Assembly: GCF_001039355.2 (NCBI RefSeq)
Contig: NW_019776124.1
Span: forward strand, 310,001 to 374,000
Origin: Lingula anatina
Lineage: Eukaryota; Brachiopoda; Lingulata; Lingulida; Lingulidae
Reading direction: 5' to 3'
Length of the DNA: 64,000 bases
The first letter of the stretch is position 1. Every line of letters begins with the position of its first letter. Of this stretch, positions 38,401 to 51,364 are shown piece after piece. The translations under genes were made by a program, and so were the position numbers. The notes below the pieces were generated by a model that had not been told where the DNA came from, did not search any database, and saw only the letters and a program-made list of their open reading frames with translations.

Positions 38401-41400
38401 GTGATGGGAGAAAAATGTTTTTCTCTTTGTTAACGACCTTATAACATCTCTATTCAGTTCACAGTTTAAAGAGACTACTATTTGCCTCAAGGGAGTGGTC
38501 TGGGCTGACTTCTAAAGGGAATTTTACCTCGTTACTTATCAAACTACATTCTAGCTTTTCTAGGGGCCTGCGTGATCGCCAAGGGGATTTTTCTCTACAT
38601 CAATATACTTGCCATATCTAACATATATGTCAAATCTCGATAAACTGTTCTTTAATTAATAATTACGTTTGCAACATGCGACAAAGTGGATTTTAGCTTG
38701 AAATAAATCTAAGGTCACTAACTATCCCAGAACTTATTTTGATTCACAAGAAGAACGGCTGCAATCTGTTTCCTCTAACAGGATTTGACAAGGGAACTAT
38801 TTAAGTACGTGCGAATGTAATCTTTAATAGTGACTGTTTTTTTTCCTTTTCATAAAACAAAGTCTATATTTCGTTGCAGAAACGGATTTTGATGATACTT
38901 TTTTATCAATTTCAACTTCACATTTCTCGTTCTCTCAAAAACACTGTATACCTGCACATTTCCTCAATATCAACTTCACTTTTCCCGTCTACTCAAAAAC
39001 GCTGTATAATAAGAAATAATTAATAATTTATATATGCTGGCCTGACCGGAATGGTTTACAATTTGTTTTCGCTATTTAAAACTTCCGTGCGTGAGCTCGT
39101 ATCCCGATGTAGCTTCAAAATTTATTCCGTGTAAATGTGTAAGATATGACAAATGAACGCCTTCTAAACCCAATCAATTACACCAATTGCTTCATTTTGG
39201 CATTATGAATTCGTTTATTTCCCTTTTTTCACACAAGTGGTTTATTTATATTGTATAAGACATATATCAATTAAATGTATAATATAAACTAAAGGCTAAC
39301 CCTCTGAAAACTGCACCAGGCGATATATACGCCGGTGTTCTATTGATTTTGATACGGGGTATTTATTCTATGGCTTTGAGTTGAAACCATGTATTTTTCA
39401 TACTTCTCTGAATTTGGGTAAATATAATTTGCTTTTTACATAAATTTCCTTTCTCTCAGGGAAGTAGAATCATAAATATTGCTTCAATACGTACAATGGG
39501 GACTTATTCCAATCGATTTCTATAAGACAACTGGAATTGTCAAGCTTCGTTAATTTTTTATATAGTTTACGTTTTGTATGACAAATTAACAGAAATTCAG
39601 GTCTTGCAGACATTTTTAGTTACTGTTTTTTATCTTTGGCTTTGTCGTGTATTATAATATCGTGATGAATTAAATCATTCATTTTTTAATCAACTCAATA
39701 CAATCTTGGGAATGGTCGCTTCAGATGCACTAGATCACCAACTGGGAAGAATGTTAAAAAGTAGTGTAACTTCCTTAAATTTGGAATCTTCGGATAATTT
39801 TCTAGTTCTCACACAAGCGCGTCGTTTGTCAATGATAGAGAATGTTTCATGTCAACTCAATTAAAACAAGGATAGTGAAACCGTTGGGTAGCGTGATCAT
39901 TTGTCCGATGGCGGCTGATATCTACATATTATCCTTAAGTGCACTAAAGTCATGATTTAACCCGCCGAAATTACGTCCTTCACACGCGGCAGGCTAAAAG
40001 TCGCACTTAACCGCGCGACCTCTACGGCCTGGGTTACGCAAAGTCCCTACCGCAACAAATGTTATGTCACTCAAAACAAATGGGTATTTAGTTTCAAAAT
40101 ATTAACTATAATGCCGAAAGCGAGGATAATGTTTTCAAAGATTTGCCATTGAAGTTCAATACGTATTGCAGACTTTTGGTGATGGCTTAGTCGAATAACA
40201 TGGTGTGAACCTTCCAGTGACACATTTTTGTTATTAGAAATATATATTTAACGAAACTCCGAAAAAGAGGAATGTATGATAGAAGACAAACAAAAGACCG
40301 TATTAAAAAAACAAGCTATTCATATATATACATATAGAACTAAGCATGTCTGTGTCAATTTAATAACATCTAGATAAGCGGCAGAGCTTCATCCTATTGA
40401 ATGTACATTATTCCGTGTAGTTTATCTTTTTTAGATAATTCTAGGAAACTTAATACTTACTGTCATATATTTATCAGTGAAGATACGGATTCAAAGTCAC
40501 ATCATTCTATAATAACATATTTGATTGTAACTGTTAAGCTCACCTAACACGCAGATGGCCACATTCAAAACAGTTGACAAATGTTTTACTAGATAACTCC
40601 CCACGCGCAAAAATAATAATGATAATAATAAAATCTGAATGTGTTTTAGTGCAATACTGTAAAGAGCGATTTCAAAGTTGCCTTTTTTCCCCCAAAATAT
40701 GCGCAGCATTTTACTTTATTGGACGCTGTAATTCTTTATACAGATATACATGAAACTAAGTTAAGTAAACTATAATTACCTATAACAAATTGATTCTAAA
40801 TTTGTTTTTCAGTGGTTCTTAAAATGACGTTGGGGTTCAGATACAAACATTGTCAATATCAGACATGTTTATTGTTTTTGAAAAGATAACATAAGAAAAA
40901 CTCATCTCAAGGACCAAAATATTTCCTTTAATTATGGGTATTGCGCTTTCTTAATTCTATTCCTGGTGGGGAAAAGAACCTTTTAATGCCATTTCCAGTG
41001 GAGAATTAGGCCGTATTTATGATGGCAAATCCCAAATACGATATTAATCCCAGCTGGCAGATATTAAATTTTATAATCTCATGTGTTCTAAACATTTTTG
41101 TCTTTATAAATGACCAAAGCATGATCCGTCATTGGTATCATTGACTAAAACATTTCTTGTTGTTTATTAAGTAATTAATTTATTTGCAATCCATATTATG
41201 TATCAAGGTCATTAAGTAATACTATGATGCATGTTCAAAATAAATTATTCTAAATTTTCAGTTGAGAAATACGATGTAATACTTGAATAATTATATAAGA
41301 CTTTTGCAGTTCATTTAGTCAAGACTTCAGTTGCGTCGGGAAATTTTTAGATGAAGATTCGTAACTTATGTCTATCTTTATGACAGTTTTGGCGTGGGAT

Positions 41401-44400
41401 CTCATCTTTATACATTCATATTCCATAACTCCTTTCTTATATATCACCAGAAATATGAAATCAATAGAAACAAAAATGTTCAAAGTTCGCACGTCTATTA
41501 CAGAGATATGGGCCTCGGTGAAGAAAACATGAACCTGCATCACCCAGTTACCCACGCCAATGGTCATCCTGNCAGAACTCCAGTTCCTCAAAGTACGGAA
41601 ACTTCAATTCTTATAAAAAGAGAAAGGTATAATCTCTCCCCAAAAATGAAGTGAAACAGAATAAAATGAAACAATGTAAGATAATTTTCTAAGAAAATAA
41701 AATGAAATGACACTTTGGACTTACAAGAAAAATATTCCGTTTCTGTTATAGATCCGTGAAGACGTTTTGTTAACGCACTTCACCTGAAAAGCATCTTGTC
41801 AAGTAGAAGGCTCGTGGGGTTTTTCCTTTGTTGAAACAAACAATCGGCTTTTTAGGATAATTCCATATAGTACAGCTTAGCGTAGAAGGTGTGGGTATAA
41901 AAAGAACTTTCTCCATAGGCTCTTAACTTCAAATAAGAAATGCGTGTCTTAAAGAGGGGAGACCACCTAGAACGCGCTGTCACGAAGGAAAGAACCATGT
42001 CGTTGAAGGCATGAATTGTCCTGCTTTGACAGACTGTGCAATTGTACAAACTTAAGTTCATAAAAATAAAACTCTTTAAACGGTTCGCCTATTTGTCATG
42101 GAAGTGCTTATTCAAGAAATGCACTGGGAAGACGTAGCCTTCTTACCAGAATTTTTCTTTCTACGTCGTGGTTTGGCAGTGTATATATAAAGGAACTTGT
42201 GTCTTCCTCCACATTAATACGTGAGACCACCTGCTTCCGTACTGATAAGGTACATAACGATATCACAAGAGTTGCAGTCTGGGATATTGCATCTTGATTT
42301 ATATTCAAATAAATTGTTTTTATGCAATTTTTATATTCATATATGGTTTTAACAGAGCTTGTCTCAAAAGCGTTTTTTAATTTTTATTTCATTCCCAAAT
42401 AATTAGTATCATGATTTGCTTCAATCCATAAACATTCTCGTTTCCTACGCTTTCAAAAATTCTTTAAAATATGAAAATGAATAATAATAAATACCTCTTC
42501 AGAACAGTTCAATTCTTAGTCAAATGATAAATTTCATGTTGCAAGAACGCGATGGAAATTGATTAGAACTGCTTTTTTTCTTCAGTTAGCTCACGTAAAA
42601 TGATTTACCTACAAGTTTTGAAAATTATGTCGGCAAGAAAATTGTTGACTGGGTAAGCAATCAATTTAGGCGTGGCTGTTAGGTGATGGGAGAAAAATGT
42701 TTTTCTCTTTGTTAACGACCTTATAACATCTCTATTCAGTTCACAGTTTAAAGAGACTACTATTTGCCTCAAGGGAGTGGTCTGGGCTGACTTCTAAAGG
42801 GAATTTTACCTCGTTAAGCCCCCTTTACACTGGATGGCGTCCTTTCTGCGTCCAGCAGTACGGCCCCATTTGAGAGTTAAAAAATTATAATACTTTACGT
42901 GCCGACAACTGGCCGATCATTGAGCATTCATTCTGATACAAAATCAATGCTCGTGCCTCCTTATTCAGACCACAGCAATGCCAAATTTCATGGTCGCAGA
43001 AAGGACGCAGAAAGGACGCCGTCCAGTGTCAAGGGGGTATTACTTATCAAACTACATTCTAGCTTTTCTAGGGGCCTGCGTGATCGCCAAGGGGATTTTT
43101 CTCTACATCAATATACTTGCCATATCTAACATATATGGCAAATCTCGATAAACTGTTCTTTAATTAATAATTACGTTTGCAACATGCGACAAAGTGGATT
43201 TTAGCTTGAAATAAATCTAAGGTCACTAACTATCCCAGAACTTATTTTGATTCACAAGAAGAACGGCTGCAATCTGTTTCCTCTAACAGGATTTGACAAG
43301 GGAACTATATAAGTACAATGTGATCTTTAATAGTGACTGTTTTCTTTCCTTTTCATAAAAACAAAGTCTATATTTCGTTGCAGAAACGGATTTTGATGAA
43401 CTTTTTTTTTATCAATTTCAACTTCACATTTCTCCTTCTCTCAAAAACACTGTATACCTGCACATTTCCTCAATATCAACTTCACTTTTCCCGTCTACTC
43501 AAAAACCCTGTATAATAAGAAATAATTAATAATTAATAAATATGCTGTCCTGACCGGAATGGATTACAATTTGTTTTCGCTATTTAAAACTTCCGTGCGT
43601 GAGCTCGTATCCCGATGTAGCTTCAAAATTTATTCCGTGTAAATGTGTAAGATATGACAAATGAACGTCTTCTAAACCCAATCAATTACACCAATTGCTT
43701 CATTTTGGCATTATGAATTCGTTTATTTCCCTTTTTCACACAAATGGTTTATTTATATTGTATAAGACATATATCAATTAAATGTATAATATAAACTAAA
43801 GGCTAACCCTCTGAAAACTGCATCAGGCGATATATACGCCGGTGTTCTATTGATTTTGATACGGGGTATTTATTCTATGGCTTTGAGTTGAAACCATGTA
43901 TTTTTCATACTTCTCTGAATTTGGGTAAATATAATTTGCTTTTTACATAAATTTCCTTTCTCTAAGGGAAGTAGAATCATAAATATTGCTTCAATACGTA
44001 CAATGGGGACTTATTCCAATCGATTTCTATAAGACAACTGGAATTGTCAAGCTTCGTTAATTTTTTATATAGTTTACGTTTTGTATGACAAATTAACAGA
44101 AATTCAGGTCTTGCAGACATTTTTAGTTACTATTTTTTATCTTTGGCTTTGTTGTGTATTATAATATCGTGATGAATTAAATTATTCATTTTTTAATCAA
44201 CTTAATACAATCTTGGGAATGGTCGCTTCAGATGCATTAGATCACCAACTGGGAAGAATGTTAAAAAGTAGTGTAACTTCCTTAAATTTGGAATCTTCGG
44301 ATAATTTTCTAGTTCTCACACAAGCGCGTCGTTTGTCAATGATAGAGAATGTTTCATGTCAACTCAATTAAAACAAGGATAGTGAAACCGTTGGGTAGCG

Positions 44401-46269
44401 TGATCATTTGCCCGATGGCGGCTGATATCTACATATTAGCCTTAAGTGCACTAAAGTCATGATTTAACCCGCCGAAATTACGTCCTTCACACGCGGCAGG
44501 CTAAAAGTCGCACTTAACCGCGCGACCTCTACGGCCTGGGTTACGCAAAGTCCCAACCGCAACAAATGTTATGTCACTCAAAACAAATGGGTATTTAGTT
44601 TCAAAATATTAACTATAATGCCGAAAGCGAGGATAATGTTTTCAAAGATTTGCCATTGAAGTTCAATACGTATTGCAGACTTTTGGTGATGGCTTAGTCG
44701 AATAACATGATGTGAACCTTCCAGCGACACATTTTTGTTATTAGAAATATATATTTAACGAAACTCCGAAAAAGAGGAATGTATGATGGAAGACAAACAA
44801 AAGACCGTATTAAAAAAATAAGCTATTCATATATATATACATATAGAACTAAGCATGTCTGTGTCAATTTTATAACATCTAGATAAGCGGCAGAGCTTCA
44901 TCCTATTGAATGTACATTATTCCGTGTAGTTTATCTTTTTTAGATAATTCTAGGAAACTTAATACTTACTGTCATATATTTATAAGTGAAGATACGGATT
45001 CAAAGTCACATCATTCTATAATAACATATTTGATTGTAACTGTTAAGCTCACCTAACACGCAGATAGCCACATTCAAAACAGTTGACAACTGTTTTACTA
45101 GATAACTCCCCACGCGCAAAAACAATAATGATAATGATAAAATCTGAATGTGTTTTAGTGCAATACTGTAAAGAGGCATTTCAAAGTTGCCTTTTTTCCC
45201 AAAAACATGCGCAGCATTTTACTTTATTGGACGCTGTAATTCTTTATACAGATACACATGAAACTAAGTTAAATAAACTATAATTACTTATAGTAAATTG
45301 ATTCTAAATTTGTTTTTCAGTGGTTCTTAAAATGACGTTGGGGTTCAGATACAAACATTGTCAATATCAGAAATGTTTATTGTTTTTGAAAAGATAACAT
45401 AAGAAAAACTCATCTCAAGGACCAAAATATTTCCTTTAATTATGGGTATTGCGCTTTCTTAATTCTATTCCTGGTGGGGAAAAGAACCTTTTTAATGCCA
45501 TTTCCAGTGGAGAACTAGGCCGTATTTATGATGGCAAATCCCAAATACGATATTAATCCCAGCTGGCAGATATTAAATTTTATAATCTCATGTTTTCTAA
45601 ACATTTTTGTCTTTATAAATGACCAAAGCATGATCTGTCATTGGTTTCATTGACTAAAACATTTATCGTTATTTATTTGCAATCCATATAATGTATTGTC
45701 ATTAGTAATACTATGATGCATGTTCAAAATAAATTATTCTAAATTTTCAGTTGAGAAATACGATGTAATACTTGAATAATTATATAAGATTTTTTGCTGT
45801 TCATTTAGTCAAGACTTCAGTTGCGTCGGGAAATTTTTAGATGAAGATTCGTAACTTAGGCCTATGTCTATCTTTATGACAGTTTTGGCGTGGGATCTCA
45901 TCTTTATACATTCATATGGCACAACCCCTTTCTTTCTATCACCAAAAATATGAAAACAATAAAAACAAAAATGTTCAAAGTTCGCACGTCTATTACAGAG
46001 ATATGGGCCTCGGTGAAGAAAACATGAACCTGCATCACCCAGTTACCCACGCCAATGGTCATCCAGGTCCGGGACACCATCACCACCATCACCATCACCA
46101 TCACCACCACGGCCAGCCGGACATAGGGCGAGAGCTGAATTTGTCTACGAAAATGTTAGAGGACGCTCGGGCGAGCGCCCTGGGTGCCATGCCCCTGATA
46201 AAAAACGACCACGGCATTCCACCGCACTACATGTGCGGAGGGTTAGGCCACTCAGTTTCCTCGGTGTAA
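35416..46269 (+). CDS. SIX4/5: SIX4/5-class homeobox transcription factor
   Basis: Coding exons 35416-36176 and 45999-46269; the donor GTAAGT and the acceptor TATTACAG close in phase, giving 343 residues. Residues 59-168 form the SIX domain ([39 protein letters not shown]). The homeodomain spans about 171-231 ([17 protein letters not shown], recognition helix [14 protein letters not shown]). [11 protein letters not shown] with YKQNRYP marks the SIX4/5 class; SIX1/2 has [11 protein letters not shown]. After the homeodomain come a Gln/His-rich tract and, in exon 2, twelve consecutive histidines. The C-terminus ends GLGHSVSSV. It is much shorter than vertebrate SIX4 (about 780 residues) and closer in size to fly Six4. 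Known roles are muscle, sensory and gonad development with EYA cofactors. The intron contains a duplicated block that is probably an assembly artefact, so another small coding exon inside cannot be fully excluded. Confidence 0.93.
37104..37284. repeat. 181-bp exact overlap with 41573-41753
   Basis: These 181 bases are identical to 41573-41753 and end at a single N (37285). This looks like the end of one assembly segment that should continue at 41754. Confidence 0.9.
37286..41571. repeat. Duplicated SIX4/5 intron block, copy A (probable haplotig)
   Basis: It is collinear with 41573-46064 over its whole length at a few percent divergence with small indels, and is bounded by single Ns at 37285 and 41572. 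It lacks the 223-base MITE found in copy B. It ends inside a fragment of SIX4/5 exon 2 (41504-41571). I see no independent gene in it. Confidence 0.88.
41504..41571 (+). pseudogene. Truncated duplicate of SIX4/5 exon 2
   Basis: The acceptor TATTACAG and the first 68 bases of exon 2 ([15 protein letters not shown] onward) are repeated here and cut off by the N at 41572. The His tract and stop codon are absent. It should not be annotated as an alternative exon without long-read support. Confidence 0.85.
41573..46064. repeat. Duplicated SIX4/5 intron block, copy B (continuous with real exon 2)
   Basis: Collinear counterpart of copy A, with the MITE at 42817-43039 added. It runs without a break into the complete exon 2, so this is the better candidate for the true intron. 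Confidence 0.85.
42817..43039. mobile_element. PIF/Harbinger-like MITE, present in only one copy of the block
   Basis: It begins AGCCCCCTTTACACTGG and ends CCAGTGTCAAGGGGGTA; terminal inverted repeats of about 35 bases continue through GGCGTCCTTTCTGCGTCC. It is flanked by TTA at 42814-42816 and 43040-43042. Copy A shows the empty site with a single TTA. A 3-base TTA duplication is typical of PIF/Harbinger elements. Confidence 0.9.
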
Positions 46270-49200
46270 CCCGCTCTGTGTGAAAACCTTGATTAAGAGA
46301 TTTCTTATTACACGACTTTTTTTTTCCTTCGTTGTTGAATTTCATTGTAGCCTTTTTGTTCGATTATTTCGCGTAACAAGCGGCATATTTTTTAACGTTT
46401 TGTAAATTGGTCTGAGATATTTTAAATGTGTCAGAAATATTCTGCGTCCTTGGTATTTTTTTAAGAACTTATTTTAAAGAATAATTTAATTCAGTGTTAC
46501 CATGACGATGAAAGTGTTTACACTATAAATGTCTTAAGTGTGTAAATAATTAGTTCTGGGATAACATTTATCCTGAAAATTCTATTTATATAATACGTGT
46601 GTTAGCTTAGAGATAGAGAAAGAGAGTTTAGTGGAAAGGGGGGGTCAGCGGGACAATACGTCTTATAAAAACCATACCAAACGTTGTCCGTTCAGAAACA
46701 ATTATGGAGCGAAGATGAAACATAATAACCAAACAAGTTTTATGCTTATACCTTTTTTCATTTTTATTCATCTATCCATTTATTAAACCTTTTTTCGTAT
46801 TACTCGTTCGGTTTTCGTGGACAGTGATATATATAAAAAAACCCACAGAGTAAATGCTGAATATACGCGCTTGTAGGTTTCATATTCGCCCTAATATAGC
46901 GCAGATATGTATAAATTTACTGATACTTGCAGGTTTCCATATCAGGTGCTGCAATGCTTGGTGCTATAATTCAAGAAGGAACGTAGATAGAAAAATTGTA
47001 TAAATTGGATGCCATAGCACTCTAATTACATTATCTTCCTAATCATAGCAACTACTGCAATTCAAATAAATTTTTGAGAAAACCCAAGTGTTTGTTTCTT
47101 TAATTAAAAAGGAATATGGACATTCTGAAAACGCCTTAAAAAGTCCGAAATCGAAACATTTTAAATAAAATGCCATGGTTGACTTCAATTCTGTCATCAA
47201 AGCTATCAAAAGAAAATGGCGTTTCTATGATCATTATTGATTTCACAGGTGACATATGTAAAGTGTTATCAGATTGAGAACAACCCAAAGCAATAGGTAG
47301 ATTCACACTAAACTATTCTAAACTAATATGACAATAAGTGGTACATACATATGTGAAAGAAGCATTATAATAAATTGAACTACAGTCAGATAAAGACTAA
47401 TTATTGAAAAAATGGCAAAATAAAGAAAGTTAAATGACCCTGATGACATTAATATTATTTTTTTCAATACGTGACATCATATATTTGGTAAATTCATTAA
47501 TATTATATACTTCCATTAAGATAAAATGACATTGAGATGTACACAAAAGACCTTATGCATTTAAAAACCACTGTACAGTTGTAATTTATATGGTATATTT
47601 CAGACGACTTTATTTGCCCGCTATTATTGTTACTGACTATGTTACGAGATACAAATGAGGCATACTTTTTGTTGTGACAGTACTGACCTCTTCTCAAAAC
47701 ATTGTACTATGTACTTGGTCACTATATTTATAACATCCCCATAGGAGGTAGATTTTTCTGTTTAACCACAAAGGTTGATGTGTATTATTTATGTATAATA
47801 ACTAATTATACGAGCGATTTACGATCACAAAGAAAAGCATTTAAGACCACTTCCAGAAGCAGCAAGATTTCGAGGGTATTTTTAAGTGTTATACACGTCT
47901 TCTGTTTAGTAAACATTGTTAATATTGTTGTAATAGTCCAACTAATTTCTTTTACATTGAAAATTTTCTTCTGATCTCCATACTAAATAAAACCCTATTG
48001 CTTCGACATAATACAGATAATTATTCAAATGAAGATCAATATATATATATATAACATTAACGCTTCTATATCTACTTACTGGTGGTCTTTATCCAAATTT
48101 GAAAAACGCAAATGTCAAAGTACATCCTAAATTGTTTACATTCATTTGATAATCGTTAATGGAAAATGGAAAAACAGAAAATGAAACGATTTTGAATGGC
48201 AACGACCCGTCTCTTTTCTAGATCATGTTCGGTTATACAAAGTCTAATCATGGATTCTTTGTTAGTCTTTGGTAAAGTATTTCGTTTCTGGAAAAACACA
48301 ACAATAGATATGCTGCTCCTCAGTGTAATGTTTAGGTAACAATAATCTAACCTAATGAATGGCTTACCCGGCGGATTAGCTCGTGCTGGCGATATTTCGT
48401 TACATTTCCATTCATCGCAACAGTTTCAAAAAGTCACTTTAAGGACGCCGTGAATGTTTTCAGAAACCTCAGGAGTATTAAAGCGATACGTAGCTAATCA
48501 AAAATATAGCAGTTTGTTAGTTACGGCAAGGGAAAGTCACGCCATTTTCTTACCAATTTTCCCGCAAGAGTATTACTTTAATAATAGTCAATCAGACTTT
48601 CAAGTGTTGTTCACTGCCTCGTACACCTGACCCCCCCTTGCTGTTGATGATAAAGCGACAACAAACGACATGGCTTTGCGTGTCAAGAATCAACCTCCCG
48701 GGTCCTATTTCATTATGATTAAAGCCGGTTAATAAGTAGTCAAATAATTTAATCATGCAGAAAACAAAGTTACTAACACATATTGTGTGAAGTCGAAACA
48801 TGAGCAGCAGTCGCATCGTATTGCAAAGAAATCAATTAAAGCTAAACCTGACAGATTGAAAATGAAGCCACCAACAGTTCGGCAGGTTTTCATGTTTTTT
48901 TTTCTGGAAGAATTGACCATGCTTTCGCGTTTATTTTGCCATTTATGATGAAGAAATATTAATGTAGGTGAGCATCATAGTTTACTCAAGGTATGAAAAG
49001 TCATCATAAGGGTGGGACTTTGGCGCAACTCTTCCCGTTTTCACTCATTCTGACTGCCGATTTCTTTGTTTTCTGTTCGCATTCTTACGTTTAAAACCCC
49101 AATAAAACTGGATCCCCTCATCTTTAAAACTAATCTTTTGTTTACCATGTTAATATTCTGATAAAAATATACTATTCAATAATTTCAATGAAATTTATTT

Positions 49201-50576
49201 TTTCCTTTACTTGTCTGCGATCAGCAACTAGAAAACCTCACAATTTGCTGATGATTATTATACGTTAAAGAAACCGATCTTCCCGCATAGAAATATGGAC
49301 GCTATGTGCTGGAGGTTAATTGGCAGGCGATAAAAATCCGCTTTTTTGTACCTTTAATCTCATCTTCCGTCTGTGTCTTCTGACTTTCCCGTCGGGTTCA
49401 ACTTTGTTCACACTCGATGTGTCAAATCTATGAACACGATGGCTCGAAAAGTACCCGCGAGCGATACATGATCAAATTGAATTGACAGGAGCGATTTGTC
49501 GCTAAAGATTCAGTGACATTTGATACGCTGTATATAATGCAACACCTTCGACCTGCTCGTCTTATTCTATTTCGACTTATCTGTGCTAACAGAGAGCGAA
49601 TACCTGTTCTTTCGTGTTTACACATTTTATCAAAATATTTCTTTTTGCGCGGACAAATTTTTCCATTAAAAGAATCAATGGGGATTCAATGGCAATATCT
49701 ACGTGGCCATTGTTGAGGGTCGAGTGTTCGCAACTTATTTCCTCCCCCAACAAAAGGTAGATACACAAACGTATTGAATTTTCTGTTTGATCATTAAGAG
49801 TGGTGCTCACAAAAGCTATGAAGGCTTCACATGTTAGAGCCGCTTTGGTTTACACTTACACCCAAAGGCTATAAAATTTAATACCATGCTTAATTCCAAG
49901 TCTCTTCTTTATTGAAATTTGATACGTGGCAAAAAAATCTCAAAGCAAACTTTGTACCACACAGGGACATTGAGAATTGAAAACAAATTTCTTCCATTAA
50001 AACCTGGAAGGTGGTGAAGTGAAACATCGCCGTCTAATACTGCAGAAAGCAGGCATTCTCTTAACATATATTCAGTAAAATATTATAGCAAACGATAGAA
50101 ATTAATTATTCAGTTTGCTTTATAAAGTTCTAAAGAGAAGAGGCGCCTCGCTAGTTTTTTTCATCGTTACATCATGAATATGACTCAGATACATAATTTA
50201 CATGTATTATTACAAAATCATTGAACGCGGAATGGAAGCCAACCGATTGAGTGGTTCGGTAAAAAGCGATGTTTGTAAAAGCTGCAAACAATACAGCAAA
50301 TATTATGAGAGATAGACAAAATAACCCCGGATGACTAATATATATTTATATTAACATGAAATTCCGTTTTAACAAAAACATAGAAAAAAGGGAAACACAC
50401 TTTCCACGTATCTTAGCTGTCAGTTACATCCTTGCAATGAGCGCGTAAGGGATAGGATGAAGTGCTTTTGTGGGACCAAACAGAAGCGATGAAACGTCCC
50501 GACTAGACAAACCGAAGAAGAAACGTACGAGCGGCCTGCAGTCAAACGGAGGGGGGGGGGGGGGGCGGGGGGGGGG
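46270..50576. other. SIX4/5 3' UTR and intergenic sequence
   Basis: The first AATAAA after the stop is at 47065-47070 and may end the SIX4/5 transcript. Beyond it I find no exon, RNA gene or element with clear ends. Confidence 0.45.
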
Positions 50577-50665
50577 NNNNNNNNNNNNNNNNNNNNNNNN
50601 NNNNNNNNNNNNNNNNNNNNNNNNNNNNNNNNNNNNNNNNNNNNNNNNNNNNNNNNNNNNNNNNN
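50577..50665. other. Assembly gap of 89 Ns
   Basis: The gap follows a poly-G run (about 50551-50576) and precedes a GAGAGAGGGAGAG stretch, so the missing sequence is probably a G/GA-rich simple repeat. Confidence 0.95.
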
Positions 50666-51352
50666 GAGAGAGGGAGAGCAGTACCAGGATTTAACGGTGC
50701 AATTCAACCGTGATTCGCTTTTTACATACTTCAACTTACCCGAAAGCAATCACCCTTTTTGAGACTTGCAGAACTAAACATAAAAAACAATAACTATTAC
50801 TTAAACAAGACTGTGGCAAATATCTGTAAACGGTTATTTACTATTATGCAGGTCATTAAGCTAGGAGTCAATGAATCGGTTTGTCTGTCCGTCAGTCAAC
50901 TGCCATACCTCGGGAAAAGGAAAATTCTAATATATTTTAATAACAGCCGTGTCCTAGCTTTTTTTAGAGGTAATAATCTACGCATTGTGAAGTCTGGAAA
51001 TGATGGAAAATGAATAGAAAGCGTGCACATCTTCTGGTGTCTTGTTACAACACGGAAAAGGTTGGGAAAAGAGAAAAGTCAACAAAGCAAATTGATATTC
51101 ACCATACCCTGGCAACACGAGTCGATTTGTAATTTATTAATGTGTCCTCCCGTGGTGACTGATTATGAACTATAAGTGTGGATAATTGCTTGTATAAAAG
51201 ACACTAAAAGGTGGATAACGGACGCGTCGACTGCCTGCACGCTACATGTACGACAAGACAACGTACAGACAATGCCATATGCTTTCCCATATCACGGTGT
51301 GCTTTTGATTCACGACTACTAAAATGCTGTCATCTGATGTAGGACGTAGACA

Positions 51353-51364
51353 GCTGACGTCAGC
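51353..51364. promoter_or_regulatory. Palindromic CRE-type site
   Basis: GCTGACGTCAGC is a perfect 12-base palindrome around the full CRE core TGACGTCA, overlapping an E-box CAGCTG. It is isolated in intergenic sequence; function is unproven. Confidence 0.35.

Noticed and set aside
50420-50749. Open frames crossing the N gap
   Set aside because: Most of the length is unknown bases and low-complexity flanks.
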